Shown in pieces: positions 18,891 through 28,326 of a stretch of DNA of 64,000 bases (position 1 is its first letter; every line of letters begins with the position of its first letter). Location: positions 702,840 through 766,839 of the forward strand of contig NZ_SSHH01000002.1 in the NCBI RefSeq assembly GCF_004965515.1, given 5' to 3'. This DNA comes from Alteraurantiacibacter aquimixticola. GTDB taxonomy: Bacteria > Pseudomonadota > Alphaproteobacteria > Sphingomonadales > Sphingomonadaceae. A program made the translations under genes and the position numbers. A model generated the notes under the pieces. That model saw nothing but the letters and a program-made list of their open reading frames with translations. It made no database searches and was not told the DNA's origin.

Positions 18891-18966
18891 TGGTGGGCGG
18901 TGACGGGCTCGAACCGCCGACCCTCTCGGTGTAAACGAGATGCTCTACCAACTGAGCTAACCGCCC
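18891..18966 (-). tRNA. tRNA-Val (anticodon TAC)
   Basis: A full cloverleaf reads on the minus strand: acceptor stem GGGCGGT/ACCGCCC, D-arm GCTCAGTTGGTAGAGC, anticodon stem TCTCG/CGAGA around loop TTTACAC, and T-arm with GGTTCGAGCC. The anticodon TAC gives valine. The 3' CCA is encoded (18891-18893). Total length is 76 bases, with no intron. It stands alone between the intradiol dioxygenase and DUF2267 genes. Confidence 0.97.
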
Positions 18967-19051
18967 CAATGCGTTGCAAGCTGCATTGCGAGGGCGCGCG
19001 CCTAGACGATTTCGCAGGCGAGTGAAAGCGCGAAATGGCGCACATTGGCGA

Positions 19052-19489
19052 TCAGGCCCCGATCTCCTCAGGCCAGAGGGCCCGCAAACTCTTGGGCAAG
19101 GCATGGCGGACCTTCTCCACCTGCCCATCGGAAACGTGGTTGGAAAGCACTCCGAATACCGCGGCGATAGCATCCTTGGCATCGACCGTCCTTGTGTTCT
19201 GCAAGCCTGCCTGGACCGCGTGGATGAATTCCTCCGGCTGTTGCATGTCGCCCGGCAGCTTCTCCGGCTCGAACTGGTAGTAATAGATGCCGCGCACGAG
19301 CAGCGGCAATTGCGCGCCCAGATGCGCGGCGACCTGTAAGGGCAACCTGTCCCGCAGTGTGTGGAGGACGACGGACAGGACCTTCCAGGCCACGGCCCGG
19401 TCGGGGCCGATCTTGCCGTTTATCTCGTCCAGCCAGACATGGGTGGTGTGCAGCGTCTTGTCGAATACTTCGAGTCCGGTCGTACTCAT
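19052..19489 (-). CDS. DUF2267 family protein
   Basis: A 145-residue helical protein: N-terminal STTGLEVFDKTLHTTHVWLDEI, then WKVLSVVLHTLRDRLPLQVAAHLGAQLP, matching DUF2267. Most members are small cytoplasmic proteins of unknown role, often found near stress-related genes. ATG at 19489 has GGGAG a few bases upstream; an ATG 33 bases earlier lacks one. It is transcribed away from the host-attachment gene across a 177-base gap that is AT-rich relative to the rest, so the two may share a regulatory region. Confidence 0.82.
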   Translation of the reverse strand: MSTTGLEVFDKTLHTTHVWLDEINGKIGPDRAVAWKVLSVVLHTLRDRLPLQVAAHLGAQLPLLVRGIYYYQFEPEKLPGDMQQPEEFIHAVQAGLQNTRTVDAKDAIAAVFGVLSNHVSDGQVEKVRHALPKSLRALWPEEIGA

Positions 19490-19666
19490 GATCAGTCTCC
19501 CAGCACCGGCGCGGGGAGGCAAGATCAGCTTGCCAGTGAAAACCCGGCACCGGAGTCGCGATTAATAAAGTTTACCATTCATATGCGCGGGATTCTTGAT
19601 CTGGATCACAACAATGCTTTGCGATCGGGAGCATGGTAGAAAGGACAAGCAAGAAGGAGCGTGGAC

Positions 19667-20116
19667 ATGAGGATCAAGAACGGAACCCTGATATTGGTGG
19701 CCGATGGTGCGAAGATGCTGGTCTATCGCAATGATGGCGGCGTCGACGATCTGGACCTGAAGGTGCTGGAACATGGCGAGGCCGAAAAGCTCGCCACGCA
19801 CGAACAGGGCAGCGATACGCCGGGCCGGACGCAGGCAAGCGCCGGTGAACGGCGCAGCAGCTATGAGGAAACCGATTGGCAGCAGCAGGCGGAGGACGAG
19901 TTCGCCCGCGCGGCCGCAGGCGCGCTGGAGAAATGCGCGGCGGGCAGTTCCGGATCGGATGTCGTCATCGCCGCCGCGCCCCGCACGCTGGGCACGCTGC
20001 GCAAATATTACGGCAACCAGACCAAGGCCCGGCTGATCGGCGAGATCGACAAGGACCTCGCCCACTGCGTCAAGCAGGACGTGGCCGCCGTCGTCTCCTC
20101 CCACGGAGAGGGCTGA
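19667..20116 (+). CDS. Host-attachment (baeRF-like) family protein
   Basis: 149 residues. It begins MRIKNGTLILVADGAKMLVYRN, has a charged variable middle (SSYEETDWQQQAEDEFARAAAGAL) and ends with VVIAAAPRTLGTLRKYY and KARLIGEIDKDLAHC. This is the pattern of proteins named host attachment protein after an Agrobacterium gene, related to the bacterial eRF1-like (baeRF) fold. A direct role in attachment is doubtful; the family is widespread in free-living species. AAGGAG lies seven bases before ATG. Confidence 0.82.
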   Translation: MRIKNGTLILVADGAKMLVYRNDGGVDDLDLKVLEHGEAEKLATHEQGSDTPGRTQASAGERRSSYEETDWQQQAEDEFARAAAGALEKCAAGSSGSDVVIAAAPRTLGTLRKYYGNQTKARLIGEIDKDLAHCVKQDVAAVVSSHGEG

Positions 20117-20141
20117 CGGCCGGAGGCAAGACCTGCGCGCC

Positions 20142-21116
20142 TTACACCAGTGCGGCCGCGCTCTTGCCCATCTCGTCGAAATAGCGCGCCATCGCATCCA
20201 TCGCCTTGTCGGTGAGCTGGATGAAGGCGCGGCGGCGGTCGGTCTCGTCCTCCACGCGCTGCAACAGGCCGGCATCGGTCATCTGGCTGATCCAGCGCAG
20301 CGCGGTGGTGGGCGGAACGCCCGAGGCGATACACAGCGACGTTACCGATACGCGCGTATGTTCCACCTGCGCGGCAGTCAGGTCGAGCAGCATGTCCCAC
20401 GCGGGATCGGCAAACAGGTCGCCATCGAAGAAGCGCGCGCGCAGTTGGCGCTGGTGGATGATCCGGCGAATGAGCCGCGGATCGGGCAGCGGCGGACGTG
20501 CCGACTTGACCAGCCGATCCCCCGGCTGGCGCAGCGTTCCCCCAGCCTGTTCCTCGAAACGGAAGGCCAGGGCCGGGCTGCGCACTTGCCCGTCATCATC
20601 GCCCAGCCGTTCCAGCTTCTCCGCAAGGCTGTTCACCTGTTCGGTCAGCCGCAACAGCGAGAGCCGGTCTTCGTCGGACAGTTCGCGCACGCGCATATTG
20701 GGTACTTGCGCCAGCATCTGGCCCATCGCGATTGCGCGGTCCGCGCGGCTTGCGTTAACGAGGATCAGGGGATCGCTTTGCGTCAGGCAGCCGAACACTT
20801 CCTCCAACCCGCCCATGGTGGTCGATACAACCAGATGCGCGCCCGCATTCACCGCCCGCTCGTCAATCCGCGAGAGCGCCGCCAGCGTTGCCCCATCGGG
20901 CGCAGGACAATCGATCAACACCGCATCGCCGAGCGGGCGCGGATTGTCGCCCAGCAACGTTTCCATGTCGCCCGCCTCGCGCAGGATCATGCCTGCTGCT
21001 TCGGCATCCTCGCGCATCTGTTCGCGCAAGTCGTCACGATCGGCAAAGATCGAGACCGACGGTGCAGCACCCACTGCAACCGCCAGCGTGTCATAAGCGA
21101 AATCGACGTGCCCCAT
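20142..21116 (-). CDS. MarR-type winged-helix regulator with a long N-terminal domain
   Basis: 324 residues. The C-terminal about 110 residues form a winged helix: DPAWDMLLDLTAAQ, VTSLCIASGVPPTTALRWISQM and the wing LLQRVEDETDRRRAFIQLT. The N-terminal 150 residues resemble a Rossmann-like or receiver-like fold (VSIFADRDDLREQM, AVLIDCPAPDGATL, HLVVSTTMGGLEEVF, DPLILVNASRADRAIAM) without a full set of receiver residues. A linker helix (SLAEKLERL) joins the two. The signal sensed by the N-domain is unknown. ATG at 21116 has GGGGAC before it; a GTG 12 bases upstream is possible. Confidence 0.75.
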   Translation of the reverse strand: MGHVDFAYDTLAVAVGAAPSVSIFADRDDLREQMREDAEAAGMILREAGDMETLLGDNPRPLGDAVLIDCPAPDGATLAALSRIDERAVNAGAHLVVSTTMGGLEEVFGCLTQSDPLILVNASRADRAIAMGQMLAQVPNMRVRELSDEDRLSLLRLTEQVNSLAEKLERLGDDDGQVRSPALAFRFEEQAGGTLRQPGDRLVKSARPPLPDPRLIRRIIHQRQLRARFFDGDLFADPAWDMLLDLTAAQVEHTRVSVTSLCIASGVPPTTALRWISQMTDAGLLQRVEDETDRRRAFIQLTDKAMDAMARYFDEMGKSAAALV

Positions 21117-21211
21117 GTCCCCAACCACTCCTGATTCGAATGCGAACAGGATGAGAACAAATAGGGACTATGTCAAGAATTCAATACTCGATGAGCTGAT
21201 TCTAGCCCGCC

Positions 21212-22501
21212 TCAATCCGCGAAGGGATCACGCACCAGGATCGTGTCCTCGCGTTCGGGGCTGGTCGAGACGCTCGCCACCGGGCACTCGATCAGCTCCT
21301 CGATGCGGCGGATGTACTTGATCGCCTGTGCGGGCAGCTCCGCCCAGCTGCGTGCGCCGACCGTGGTGCCTTCCCAGCCGTCCATCTCTTCATAGACGGG
21401 GACGCAGCGCGCCTGCTCCTGCGCATTGGCGGGCAGGTAGTCGATCGGTTCGCCATCGAGCGTGTAGCCGGTGCAGATCCTGATCGTCTCGAACCCGTCG
21501 AGCACGTCGATCTTGGTGAGCGCAATACCGGTGACGCCGGAGATGGCGCAGGTCTGCCGCACCAGCGTGGCATCGAACCAGCCGCAGCGGCGCTTGCGCG
21601 CAGTCACCGTGCCGAACTCATGGCCGCGCTCACCCAGCTTCTGGCCGACCTCGTCCTCAAGCTCTGTCGGGAAGGGGCCGCTGCCGACGCGGGTGGTGTA
21701 GGCCTTGACGATCCCCAGCACGAAGCCCGCCGAGCCGGGGCCGAGGCCCGAGCCCGAAGCGACCGTGCCGCTCACCGTGTTGGAGCTGGTGACGAAGGGA
21801 TAGGTGCCGTGATCGACATCGAGAAGCACGCCCTGCGCGCCTTCGAACAGGATGCGGTCACCCGCCTTCTTGCGTTCGTTGAGGCGCTTCCACACGGGCT
21901 GGGCATATTGCTGCACGAAGGGCGCGATGCCGCGCAGTTCTTCCAGCAGCGCGGCGCGATCGACCGGCTCCTCGCCAAAGCCCGCACGCAGCGCATCGTG
22001 ATGCGCGCACAGGCGGTCCAACTGCGGCTCCAGCTCGTCGAGATGGGCAAGGTCGCATACGCGGATCGCGCGGCGGCCCACCTTGTCCTCATAGGCGGGG
22101 CCGATGCCGCGGCCGGTGGTGCCGATCTTGCCCTTGCCCGCCGCAGCCTCGCGCATGCCGTCCAGTTCGCGGTGGAGCGGCAGGATCAGCGGGCAGTTGT
22201 CGGCAATACCGAAGTTCGCCGGGCTGATCGAGACGCCCTGCCCCTCGATCCGCTCGATCTCCTCACGCAGCGCCCAAGGGTCGAGCACCACGCCATTGCC
22301 GATCAGCGACAGCGTGCCGGTGACGATGCCCGAAGGCAGCAGGCTCAGCTTGTAGGTCTTGTCCCCCACAACCAGCGTATGGCCGGCATTGTGCCCGCCC
22401 TGGAATCGCACGACCACATCGGCGCGGCTCGCAAGCCAGTCGACGATCTTGCCTTTGCCTTCATCGCCCCACTGGGCGCCGATCACGGTTACGTTGGCCA
22501 T
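21212..22501 (-). CDS. purA: Adenylosuccinate synthetase
   Basis: 429 residues, normal length. It uses GTP to join IMP and aspartate on the way to AMP. Diagnostic blocks are [18 protein letters not shown] at the N-terminus, [35 protein letters not shown] and [20 protein letters not shown]. It stands alone on the minus strand with a large gap upstream (22502-22934), so it is probably transcribed from its own promoter there. Confidence 0.97.
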   Translation of the reverse strand: MANVTVIGAQWGDEGKGKIVDWLASRADVVVRFQGGHNAGHTLVVGDKTYKLSLLPSGIVTGTLSLIGNGVVLDPWALREEIERIEGQGVSISPANFGIADNCPLILPLHRELDGMREAAAGKGKIGTTGRGIGPAYEDKVGRRAIRVCDLAHLDELEPQLDRLCAHHDALRAGFGEEPVDRAALLEELRGIAPFVQQYAQPVWKRLNERKKAGDRILFEGAQGVLLDVDHGTYPFVTSSNTVSGTVASGSGLGPGSAGFVLGIVKAYTTRVGSGPFPTELEDEVGQKLGERGHEFGTVTARKRRCGWFDATLVRQTCAISGVTGIALTKIDVLDGFETIRICTGYTLDGEPIDYLPANAQEQARCVPVYEEMDGWEGTTVGARSWAELPAQAIKYIRRIEELIECPVASVSTSPEREDTILVRDPFAD

Positions 22502-22934
22502 GGGTATACTCCTCCACCTGCCAGGCGGATCCGCAGGCGTCCTTCGACAGGACTCGACGCCGGGATGGGAACGGGGGAGTGCGCATGCGCTCCCGATTGC
22601 GCGGCGCGGGTTAGAGCGGCGTGGGCGGGTGAGTCAAGCGGGGCGATGGAACACATGGAACACTGTCCTGATACAAGAATCGCTGGACGCCCGGGAGATG
22701 GCCGATTGACGGGGAAAGAGAGGCGAAATCAGCGCGTTCATCCCTGCACCACTGCCGCCTTCCGGCAGCTGTAGGAAAGTCACCGCCGCCAATCGCCTGA
22801 ACCACGCTTGCCGCGCCGGTTCACCACCTCGCAATCATTGCACCGGCAGGTGACAATTTGCGCCAATTCGCGACTGGCAAATGGTCGGAAGAAGGCGGAT
22901 GCAGGGTCGCAAGGTTCAGATGAGGAGTATTCCG
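22502..22934. other. 433-base gap between purA and the secreted hydrolase
   Basis: I find no convincing gene here; short open frames lack ribosome sites and family features. It holds the 5' region of purA and a direct duplication ATGGAACAC-ATGGAACAC at 22646-22663, followed by CTGTCC. Either the purA leader or an untranslated RNA could lie here, but I see no terminator or clear hairpin pattern to support one. Confidence 0.5.
22646..22663. repeat. Tandem 9-base repeat ATGGAACAC
   Basis: Two exact, directly adjacent copies upstream of purA. Too short to call a mobile repeat; it might be a pair of binding half-sites. Confidence 0.6.
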
Positions 22935-23813
22935 ATGCGCCGATCCGTTCGCCTGGCCGCTCTGGCCCTGCTGGCCGCACCCGTCACGCTGGCCACCTTC
23001 CCCATGGCCGCCCCGCTCGCCGCACAGCAGCGTGGCGGATACGAAACCCATGCCTATGGCAGCGACCGGCTGCAGACGCTCGACTTCTGGCCGGGCGCCA
23101 CCCGCGATGCGCCTCTGGTGGTTTTCGTGCATGGCGGCGGGTGGAAGCGCGGCAGCAAGCGAATGGTGAGAGATTCCAGCAAGCTCGAGCACTGGCAGGC
23201 GCTGGGCTATGCGGTGGCAGCGGTGGATTACCGCCTCGTCCCCGACAATACGGTGGAGCAGCAAGGCGCCGACGTCGCCAATGCGGTCGCATGGCTGCGC
23301 GACAATGCCTCACGGCTCGGTTTCGACCGGCAGCGGATCGCGCTGGTCGGCCATAGCGCGGGCGCGCATCTGGTAGCCCTTGTCGGCACCGATCCCGCCT
23401 ATTTCCGCGCGGCGGGGCTGGCGATGGATGATGTGGTCGGCGTGGTCCCGCTCGACGGTGCGGCCTATAACGTGCCCGACCAGATGGGCGAGAATGCCAT
23501 ATTGATGGGCAAGACTTACGAGCAGGCCTTCGGCACCGATCCCGCGCGCCAGCGCCGCCTGTCGCCCAATCTCCACACCGCCGCGCCCAATGCGCCCGCC
23601 TTCCTGATCTTGCATGTCCAGCGCGAGGATGCGCGGCGGCAGAGCAACGAACTGGCCGAGGGCCTCAACCGCGCCGGCACACCTGCGGAGGTGCGCGACC
23701 TGCCGGGACGCGGATTGCGCGGCCATCGCCAGATCAACCATGACATGGGCGATCCCGACTATGCGGGCACGGCCATGGTGGACAGCTTCCTGGCGCGGGT
23801 CTTCCGCCGCTAG
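22935..23813 (+). CDS. Secreted alpha/beta-hydrolase (carboxylesterase-like)
   Basis: 292 residues with a signal peptide ([20 protein letters not shown] ... APLAAQ). The oxyanion-hole motif [13 protein letters not shown] (HGGG) and the nucleophile elbow VGHSAGAH are those of hormone-sensitive-lipase-type esterases; a C-terminal histidine is in [11 protein letters not shown]. The substrate is not evident. ATG at 22935 is supported by AGGAG seven bases upstream; ATG codons at 22881 and 22920 give a poor signal peptide. It is transcribed away from purA. Confidence 0.85.
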   Translation: MRRSVRLAALALLAAPVTLATFPMAAPLAAQQRGGYETHAYGSDRLQTLDFWPGATRDAPLVVFVHGGGWKRGSKRMVRDSSKLEHWQALGYAVAAVDYRLVPDNTVEQQGADVANAVAWLRDNASRLGFDRQRIALVGHSAGAHLVALVGTDPAYFRAAGLAMDDVVGVVPLDGAAYNVPDQMGENAILMGKTYEQAFGTDPARQRRLSPNLHTAAPNAPAFLILHVQREDARRQSNELAEGLNRAGTPAEVRDLPGRGLRGHRQINHDMGDPDYAGTAMVDSFLARVFRR

Positions 23814-23863
23814 GAAGTGCCCGGCTGGGAATCGCCGCTTATCATGCTAAGGGCGCGGGCATC

Positions 23864-24880
23864 ATGACTGCCCTGCCCATCCGCGTTGCCGCGCTCTACA
23901 AGTTCACGCGTTTCGACGATCCCGCCGCGATCCGGGGGCCGCTTCTGGCGCTGTGCGAGGCGCAGGGGATCGCCGGCACGCTGCTGCTGGCGGAGGAAGG
24001 CATCAACGGCACCATCGCCGGGACGCCTGAGGCTATCGACGCAGTGCTGGCGCATATCCGCGCCCTGCCCGGATGCGCCGATATCGAGGTGAAGTTCTCC
24101 GGCGCGGCGGAAATGCCCTTCTACCGTCTCAAGGTGCGGCTGAAGAAGGAGATCGTGACCTTGGGCGAGCCGGGCGTCGATCCGACGCAGGATGTCGGCA
24201 CCTATGTCGATCCGGCGGAATGGAACGCGCTGATCGCCGATCCCGACACGATCGTGATCGACACGCGCAACGATTACGAAGTGGCGATCGGCCAGTTCGA
24301 AGGCGCCATCGATCCCGAAACGCCCAGCTTCCGCGACTTTCCCGCCTGGTTCCGCGGGCAGCGTGCGAAGCTGCTCGGGCGCACCAACAAGCCCAAGGTC
24401 GCGATGTATTGCACCGGCGGCATTCGCTGCGAGAAATCGACCGCCTTTTTGAAGGCCGAGGGGATCGAGGATGTCTATCACCTGAAGGGCGGCATCCTGA
24501 AATATCTCGAGGATATTCCCGAGGAGGAAAGCCTGTGGCGCGGCGAATGCTTCGTCTTCGATGAACGGGTGAGCGTGGGCCACGGCCTCAAGCAGGGCCC
24601 CTATGTGCTGTGCCGCGCCTGCCGCTATCCGCTGGGGCCGGAGGAGCTGGCATCGCCCGAATATGAGGACGGCGTCTCCTGCCCGCATTGCATTGCAGAC
24701 CGGACCCCGGAGCAGCGCGTCCGCTATGCCGAGCGGCAGAAGCAGGCGCGACTGGCAAGGAAGCGTGGGGAGCAGCATGTCGGCGATTCCCATGAAGACC
24801 TGAGGGAACGCAGGCGCGCCGAGAAACTGGCGGCGAAAGAGGCTGCGCGGAAGGCGGCCGCCGAACAGGACGATGGCTGA
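23864..24880 (+). CDS. trhO: tRNA uridine(34) hydroxylase (rhodanese-related TrhO)
   Basis: 338 residues of the YceA/TrhO family, which hydroxylates wobble uridine 34 on the way to 5-methoxy- or carboxymethoxyuridine in tRNA. The N-terminal ferredoxin-like part has [15 protein letters not shown]; the rhodanese part has [18 protein letters not shown] and the active-site loop [16 protein letters not shown] with its cysteine. A zinc-like set CRACRYPL ... CPHC follows. The C-terminal tail is a basic helix. It overlaps the GST gene by eight bases. Confidence 0.93.
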   Translation: MTALPIRVAALYKFTRFDDPAAIRGPLLALCEAQGIAGTLLLAEEGINGTIAGTPEAIDAVLAHIRALPGCADIEVKFSGAAEMPFYRLKVRLKKEIVTLGEPGVDPTQDVGTYVDPAEWNALIADPDTIVIDTRNDYEVAIGQFEGAIDPETPSFRDFPAWFRGQRAKLLGRTNKPKVAMYCTGGIRCEKSTAFLKAEGIEDVYHLKGGILKYLEDIPEEESLWRGECFVFDERVSVGHGLKQGPYVLCRACRYPLGPEELASPEYEDGVSCPHCIADRTPEQRVRYAERQKQARLARKRGEQHVGDSHEDLRERRRAEKLAAKEAARKAAAEQDDG

Positions 24881-25481
24881 CCCGATCCTCTACAGCTTCC
24901 GCCGCTGCCCCTATGCGATGCGCGCGCGGCTGGCCTTGCGGGTGAGCGGCGCGAGCTATGAGCATCGTGAGATCGTGCTGCGCGACAAGCCGCAGCATAT
25001 GCTTGAAATCTCGCCGAAAGGAACGGTGCCGGTTCTGCTTCTCTCGGATGGCACGGTGCTGGAGGAAAGCCTCGACATCATGCGCTGGGCCTTGCAGCAG
25101 AATGACCCGGAAAGCTGGCTCGGTCGCGTGGATGAAGAGCTGGTTGCGGTGAATGACGGGCCGTTCAAGCACCACCTCGACCGCTACAAATATGCGCCCC
25201 GCTATGACGGCGCGGACCCGCTGGAACATCGCGCGGCTTGTGCAGCAATCCTGCAAGGGCTGGAAAATCACCTTGCCGCCCAGCCCTTCTTGTCAGGTCA
25301 GACGCGCGGCTTCACCGATGCGGCCATTGCGCCATTCGTCCGGCAGTTCGCCAATACCGATCGGGAATGGTTCGATGCACAGGACTGGCCGCATATGCAG
25401 CGCTGGTTGTCGGACTATCTCGCCTCGGACCTGTTTGCCGAGGTGATGCGCAAGCACCCGCTCTGGGTGCCGGGGGGCTAG
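24873..25481 (+). CDS. Glutathione S-transferase family protein
   Basis: 202 residues. The N-terminal thioredoxin-like half starts [21 protein letters not shown], with CPYA at the place of the active-site residue, and has [22 protein letters not shown] (glutathione-binding VPVL and ES). The C-terminal half is all helical with [15 protein letters not shown]. The CPYA and the partner gene trhO suggest a thiol-redox or glutaredoxin-like activity, but the substrate is unknown. The stop codon shares a CTAG with the convergent hisZ stop. Confidence 0.9.
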   Translation: MADPILYSFRRCPYAMRARLALRVSGASYEHREIVLRDKPQHMLEISPKGTVPVLLLSDGTVLEESLDIMRWALQQNDPESWLGRVDEELVAVNDGPFKHHLDRYKYAPRYDGADPLEHRAACAAILQGLENHLAAQPFLSGQTRGFTDAAIAPFVRQFANTDREWFDAQDWPHMQRWLSDYLASDLFAEVMRKHPLWVPGG

Positions 25482-26590
25482 ACCGGTTTCGCCTCGCCGC
25501 CGTCGAGCAAATGGCTGCAGCCCAGCGCCGCAGCATCGTCGGCGTCGGACAATGCCTCAACCGTGCGCCAACCCTGCCCGCGTAGGCGCGTTGCCGCCGA
25601 CCGGTCGTGACCCAGCGGCAGGAACAGCTTGTTGCCCAGGCTCTCCTGCGCCTTGACCGCTTCGACCAGCTCTTCAGGGTAGAGAGAGAAGCCGGTGGCG
25701 GGCTCGCCCGTCCCGCCGATCAGGTAAGTGCCGCCGCGACCGACCGCGCCGCGCACGCCATCGGCGAAAATCGTGAAGCCGAACCAGCTCTGATATTCAA
25801 AACCGTGGCGTTCGGACGGATCGAGCGTCAGTCGCGCCCGGCCACGCACCCGGTCGGCAATCTGCTGCAGACCTTCAAGGCGGCTGGAGAGCGCCCCGCC
25901 CGCATCGATCGCGCGCAGTTTCTCCAGCGCGTCATCGAACGGGCCGGTGGCGAAGAGCAGCGGGATATAGGCCTCGCCGCCTGCATCGGTCAGCCCGCCC
26001 GCATCCTTGGCATCGAGCTCGCGCCGAACGGCATCGCGCTTTTCCTCGGCCAGCGGGAAAGTCTCTGCGGCCAAAGTGTCCACCAGGTCGGGCAGCGTGA
26101 AATCGACCGAAATGCCCGTCGCGCCCGCGGCTTCCAGTGCGGTGATCGCGAGTTCCACCATCTCGCCCGCAGCAGCAGCACTGTCACTGCCGATCAGCTC
26201 GGCGCCGATCTGCAGGTTCTCGCGGCGCGGTTCCAGCTGGTCGCCGGCGATCCGCACGACCTGCCCCGCATAGCATAGGCGCAAGGGGCGCGGCGCATCG
26301 GAGAGGCCGGTGGCGGCAATGCGGCCGACTTGCGCGGTGATGTCGCTGCGCAAGGCCAGCGTGCGCAAGCTCCGGGGATCGACGAAGCGGAACATGTGCC
26401 GCGTCATCAGCCCGTCGGTGCGGGTGGCCATGCTCTTCTCGAACTCGATCAGCGGCGGGCGCACACGGTCGAAACCATGCGCGCCCATCACCGCCATTGC
26501 ATCGCGTTCGATACGGGCGGCCGCCGCCGCGCTTTGCGGCAGGCGGTCTTCGAGCCCTTCGGGCAGCAGGTCTGAAGTCGGGTCGCTCAT
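25478..26590 (-). CDS. hisZ: ATP phosphoribosyltransferase regulatory subunit
   Basis: 370 residues of the class II aminoacyl-tRNA-synthetase-like HisZ family, which has no charging activity but activates the short-form HisG of histidine synthesis. The fold marks are LPEGLEDRLPQSAAAAARIE, the motif 2-like FRFVDPRSLRTLALRSDITAQV and the C-terminal GRGGTYLIGG. It lacks a HisS-type C-terminal anticodon domain, which is why HisZ is preferred to histidyl-tRNA synthetase. It is 28 bases downstream of serA, on the same strand. Confidence 0.88.
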   Translation of the reverse strand: MSDPTSDLLPEGLEDRLPQSAAAAARIERDAMAVMGAHGFDRVRPPLIEFEKSMATRTDGLMTRHMFRFVDPRSLRTLALRSDITAQVGRIAATGLSDAPRPLRLCYAGQVVRIAGDQLEPRRENLQIGAELIGSDSAAAAGEMVELAITALEAAGATGISVDFTLPDLVDTLAAETFPLAEEKRDAVRRELDAKDAGGLTDAGGEAYIPLLFATGPFDDALEKLRAIDAGGALSSRLEGLQQIADRVRGRARLTLDPSERHGFEYQSWFGFTIFADGVRGAVGRGGTYLIGGTGEPATGFSLYPEELVEAVKAQESLGNKLFLPLGHDRSAATRLRGQGWRTVEALSDADDAAALGCSHLLDGGEAKPV

Positions 26591-26618
26591 AACGATGCTG
26601 CCCCTAGCGCCTAACGCG

Positions 26619-28202
26619 TCAGAAAGACAACGCCTTCACGAGCTTCACGCCTTCCAGCTTGCCGGCCTGGTCAATGACCTCGGCGGGAATGGGCTGGTCG
26701 ACGGACAGCAGCACGATCGCCTCGCCACCGGCTTCGCGGCGGCCGAGATGGAAGGTGCCGATATTGATGTCATGCTGGCCCAGCAGGCCGCCCATGCGGC
26801 CGATGAAGCCAGGCGCATCCTGGTTGACGACATAGAGCATGTGGCCGTCGAGATCGGCTTCGATGCCGATGCCGAAGATCTCCACCAGGCGCGGCGCGTT
26901 CTCGCCGAACAGCGTACCGGCAACCGAGCGCGGACCGGCGCTGGTGGCGACGGTGACGCGCAGCAGCGTGTGGTAGACGCCCTCGCCCTCGAAGCGGACC
27001 GACCGCACCTGCAGCCCGCGCTCCTTGGCGAGATAGGGTGCGTTGACCATGTTCACCGTGTCCGAATAGCGGCGCATGAAGCCCGCCAGCACAGCGCCTT
27101 CGATCGGCTTGCCGTTGAGTTCCGCGGCAGCGCCCGAACGCTCGATGGTGATCTCGGTCAGGTTGCCATGCGCCAGCTGGCTGACCAGCGAGCCGAGCTT
27201 TTCGGCGAGCGCCATGTACGGCTTCAGCTTCGGCGCTTCCTCTGCCGAAAGCGACGGCATGTTGAGCGCATTGGTGACGCCGCCATTGACGAGGTAATCG
27301 GCCATCTGCTCGGCCACCTGCAGCGCGACATTGACCTGCGCTTCGGTGGTCGATGCGCCAAGATGCGGCGTACAGATGAAGTTCGGCGTTCCGAAGAGCG
27401 GGCTTTCCTTGGCCGGTTCCTTGGCGAACACGTCCAGCGCGGCACCGGCGATATGGCCGGAATCGAGGCCTTCCTTCAGCGCCGCCTCGTCGATCAGGCC
27501 GCCACGTGCGCAGTTGACGATACGCACGCCCTTCTTGGTCTTGGCGAGGTTTTCGGCCGAGAGGATATTGCGCGTCTCATCGGTCAGCGGTGTGTGCAGC
27601 GTGATGAAGTCGGCGCGCGACAGCAGCGTGTCGAGATCGGCCTTTTCCACGCCCATTTCGACAGCGCGATCTTCAGTCAGGAACGGATCGAAGGCGACGA
27701 CCTTCATCTTCAGGCCCAGCGCGCGCGATGCGACGATCGAGCCGATATTGCCCGCACCGATCAGGCCCAGCGTCTTGCCGGTGACTTCCACGCCCATGAA
27801 ATCGCTCTTCGGCCATTCGCCAGCCTGCGTGCGGGCATTGGCTGCCGGAATCTGGCGGGCAACCGCCATGATCAGCGCGATGGCATGTTCAGCGGTGGTG
27901 ATCGAGTTGCCGAACGGCGTGTTCATCACCACCACGCCCTTGCCGGAGGCGGCAGGGATATCGACATTGTCGACGCCGATACCGGCGCGGCCGATAACCT
28001 TGAGATTGGTCGCCGCTTCGAGGATCTCGGCCGTCACCGTGGTCGAGGAACGGATCGCGAGGCCATCATATTCGCCGATGCGGGCCTTCAGCTGTTCGGG
28101 CGTTTCGCCGGTGATCACATCGACGTCGCAGCCGCGCTCTTCGAAAATGCGGGCGGCATTGGGGTCCATCTTGTCGGAGATGAGGACTTTGGGCTTGGTC
28201 AT
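26619..28202 (-). CDS. serA: D-3-phosphoglycerate dehydrogenase
   Basis: 527 residues, the long type I form. It oxidises 3-phosphoglycerate, the first step of serine synthesis. The NAD site is GKTLGLIGAGNIGSIVASRA, the catalytic residues are in RGGLIDEAAL (Arg region) and HLGASTTEAQ (His), and the chain continues into an ASB domain and a C-terminal ACT domain (MLYVVNQDAPGFIGRMGGLL) that usually binds serine. It lies downstream of serC, separated by 124 bases with terminator-like hairpins. Confidence 0.97.
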   Translation of the reverse strand: MTKPKVLISDKMDPNAARIFEERGCDVDVITGETPEQLKARIGEYDGLAIRSSTTVTAEILEAATNLKVIGRAGIGVDNVDIPAASGKGVVVMNTPFGNSITTAEHAIALIMAVARQIPAANARTQAGEWPKSDFMGVEVTGKTLGLIGAGNIGSIVASRALGLKMKVVAFDPFLTEDRAVEMGVEKADLDTLLSRADFITLHTPLTDETRNILSAENLAKTKKGVRIVNCARGGLIDEAALKEGLDSGHIAGAALDVFAKEPAKESPLFGTPNFICTPHLGASTTEAQVNVALQVAEQMADYLVNGGVTNALNMPSLSAEEAPKLKPYMALAEKLGSLVSQLAHGNLTEITIERSGAAAELNGKPIEGAVLAGFMRRYSDTVNMVNAPYLAKERGLQVRSVRFEGEGVYHTLLRVTVATSAGPRSVAGTLFGENAPRLVEIFGIGIEADLDGHMLYVVNQDAPGFIGRMGGLLGQHDINIGTFHLGRREAGGEAIVLLSVDQPIPAEVIDQAGKLEGVKLVKALSF

Positions 28203-28269
28203 GGGAATTCTCCCCTTTGGTGTGCCGGTGCGCAGATGGTTTTCGGGCGTCGACCGGCTAAAGTTTCTT

Positions 28270-28286
28270 AAAAAAGTCGGTGACTT
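28270..28286 (-). terminator. Weak hairpin with T-run between serC and serA
   Basis: On the minus strand AAGTC-ACC-GACTT is followed directly by a T-run. The stem is short (5 bp), so termination would be partial. It could lower serA expression relative to serC. Confidence 0.45.
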
Positions 28287-28290
28287 GCGC

Positions 28291-28311
28291 GCCCCGCCAT
28301 GGCGGCGGGGC
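28291..28311 (-). other. GC-rich hairpin after serC
   Basis: GCCCCGCC, a 5-base loop and GGCGGGGC give a perfect 8-bp stem about 16 bases after the serC stop codon. It may protect the serC message 3' end or work together with the nearby T-run hairpin. Confidence 0.5.
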
Positions 28312-28326
28312 TACGCTGTCAGGCAA

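Noticed and set aside
22502-22934. Short open frames in the purA upstream gap
   Set aside because: None has a ribosome site, hydrophobic pattern or plausible composition.
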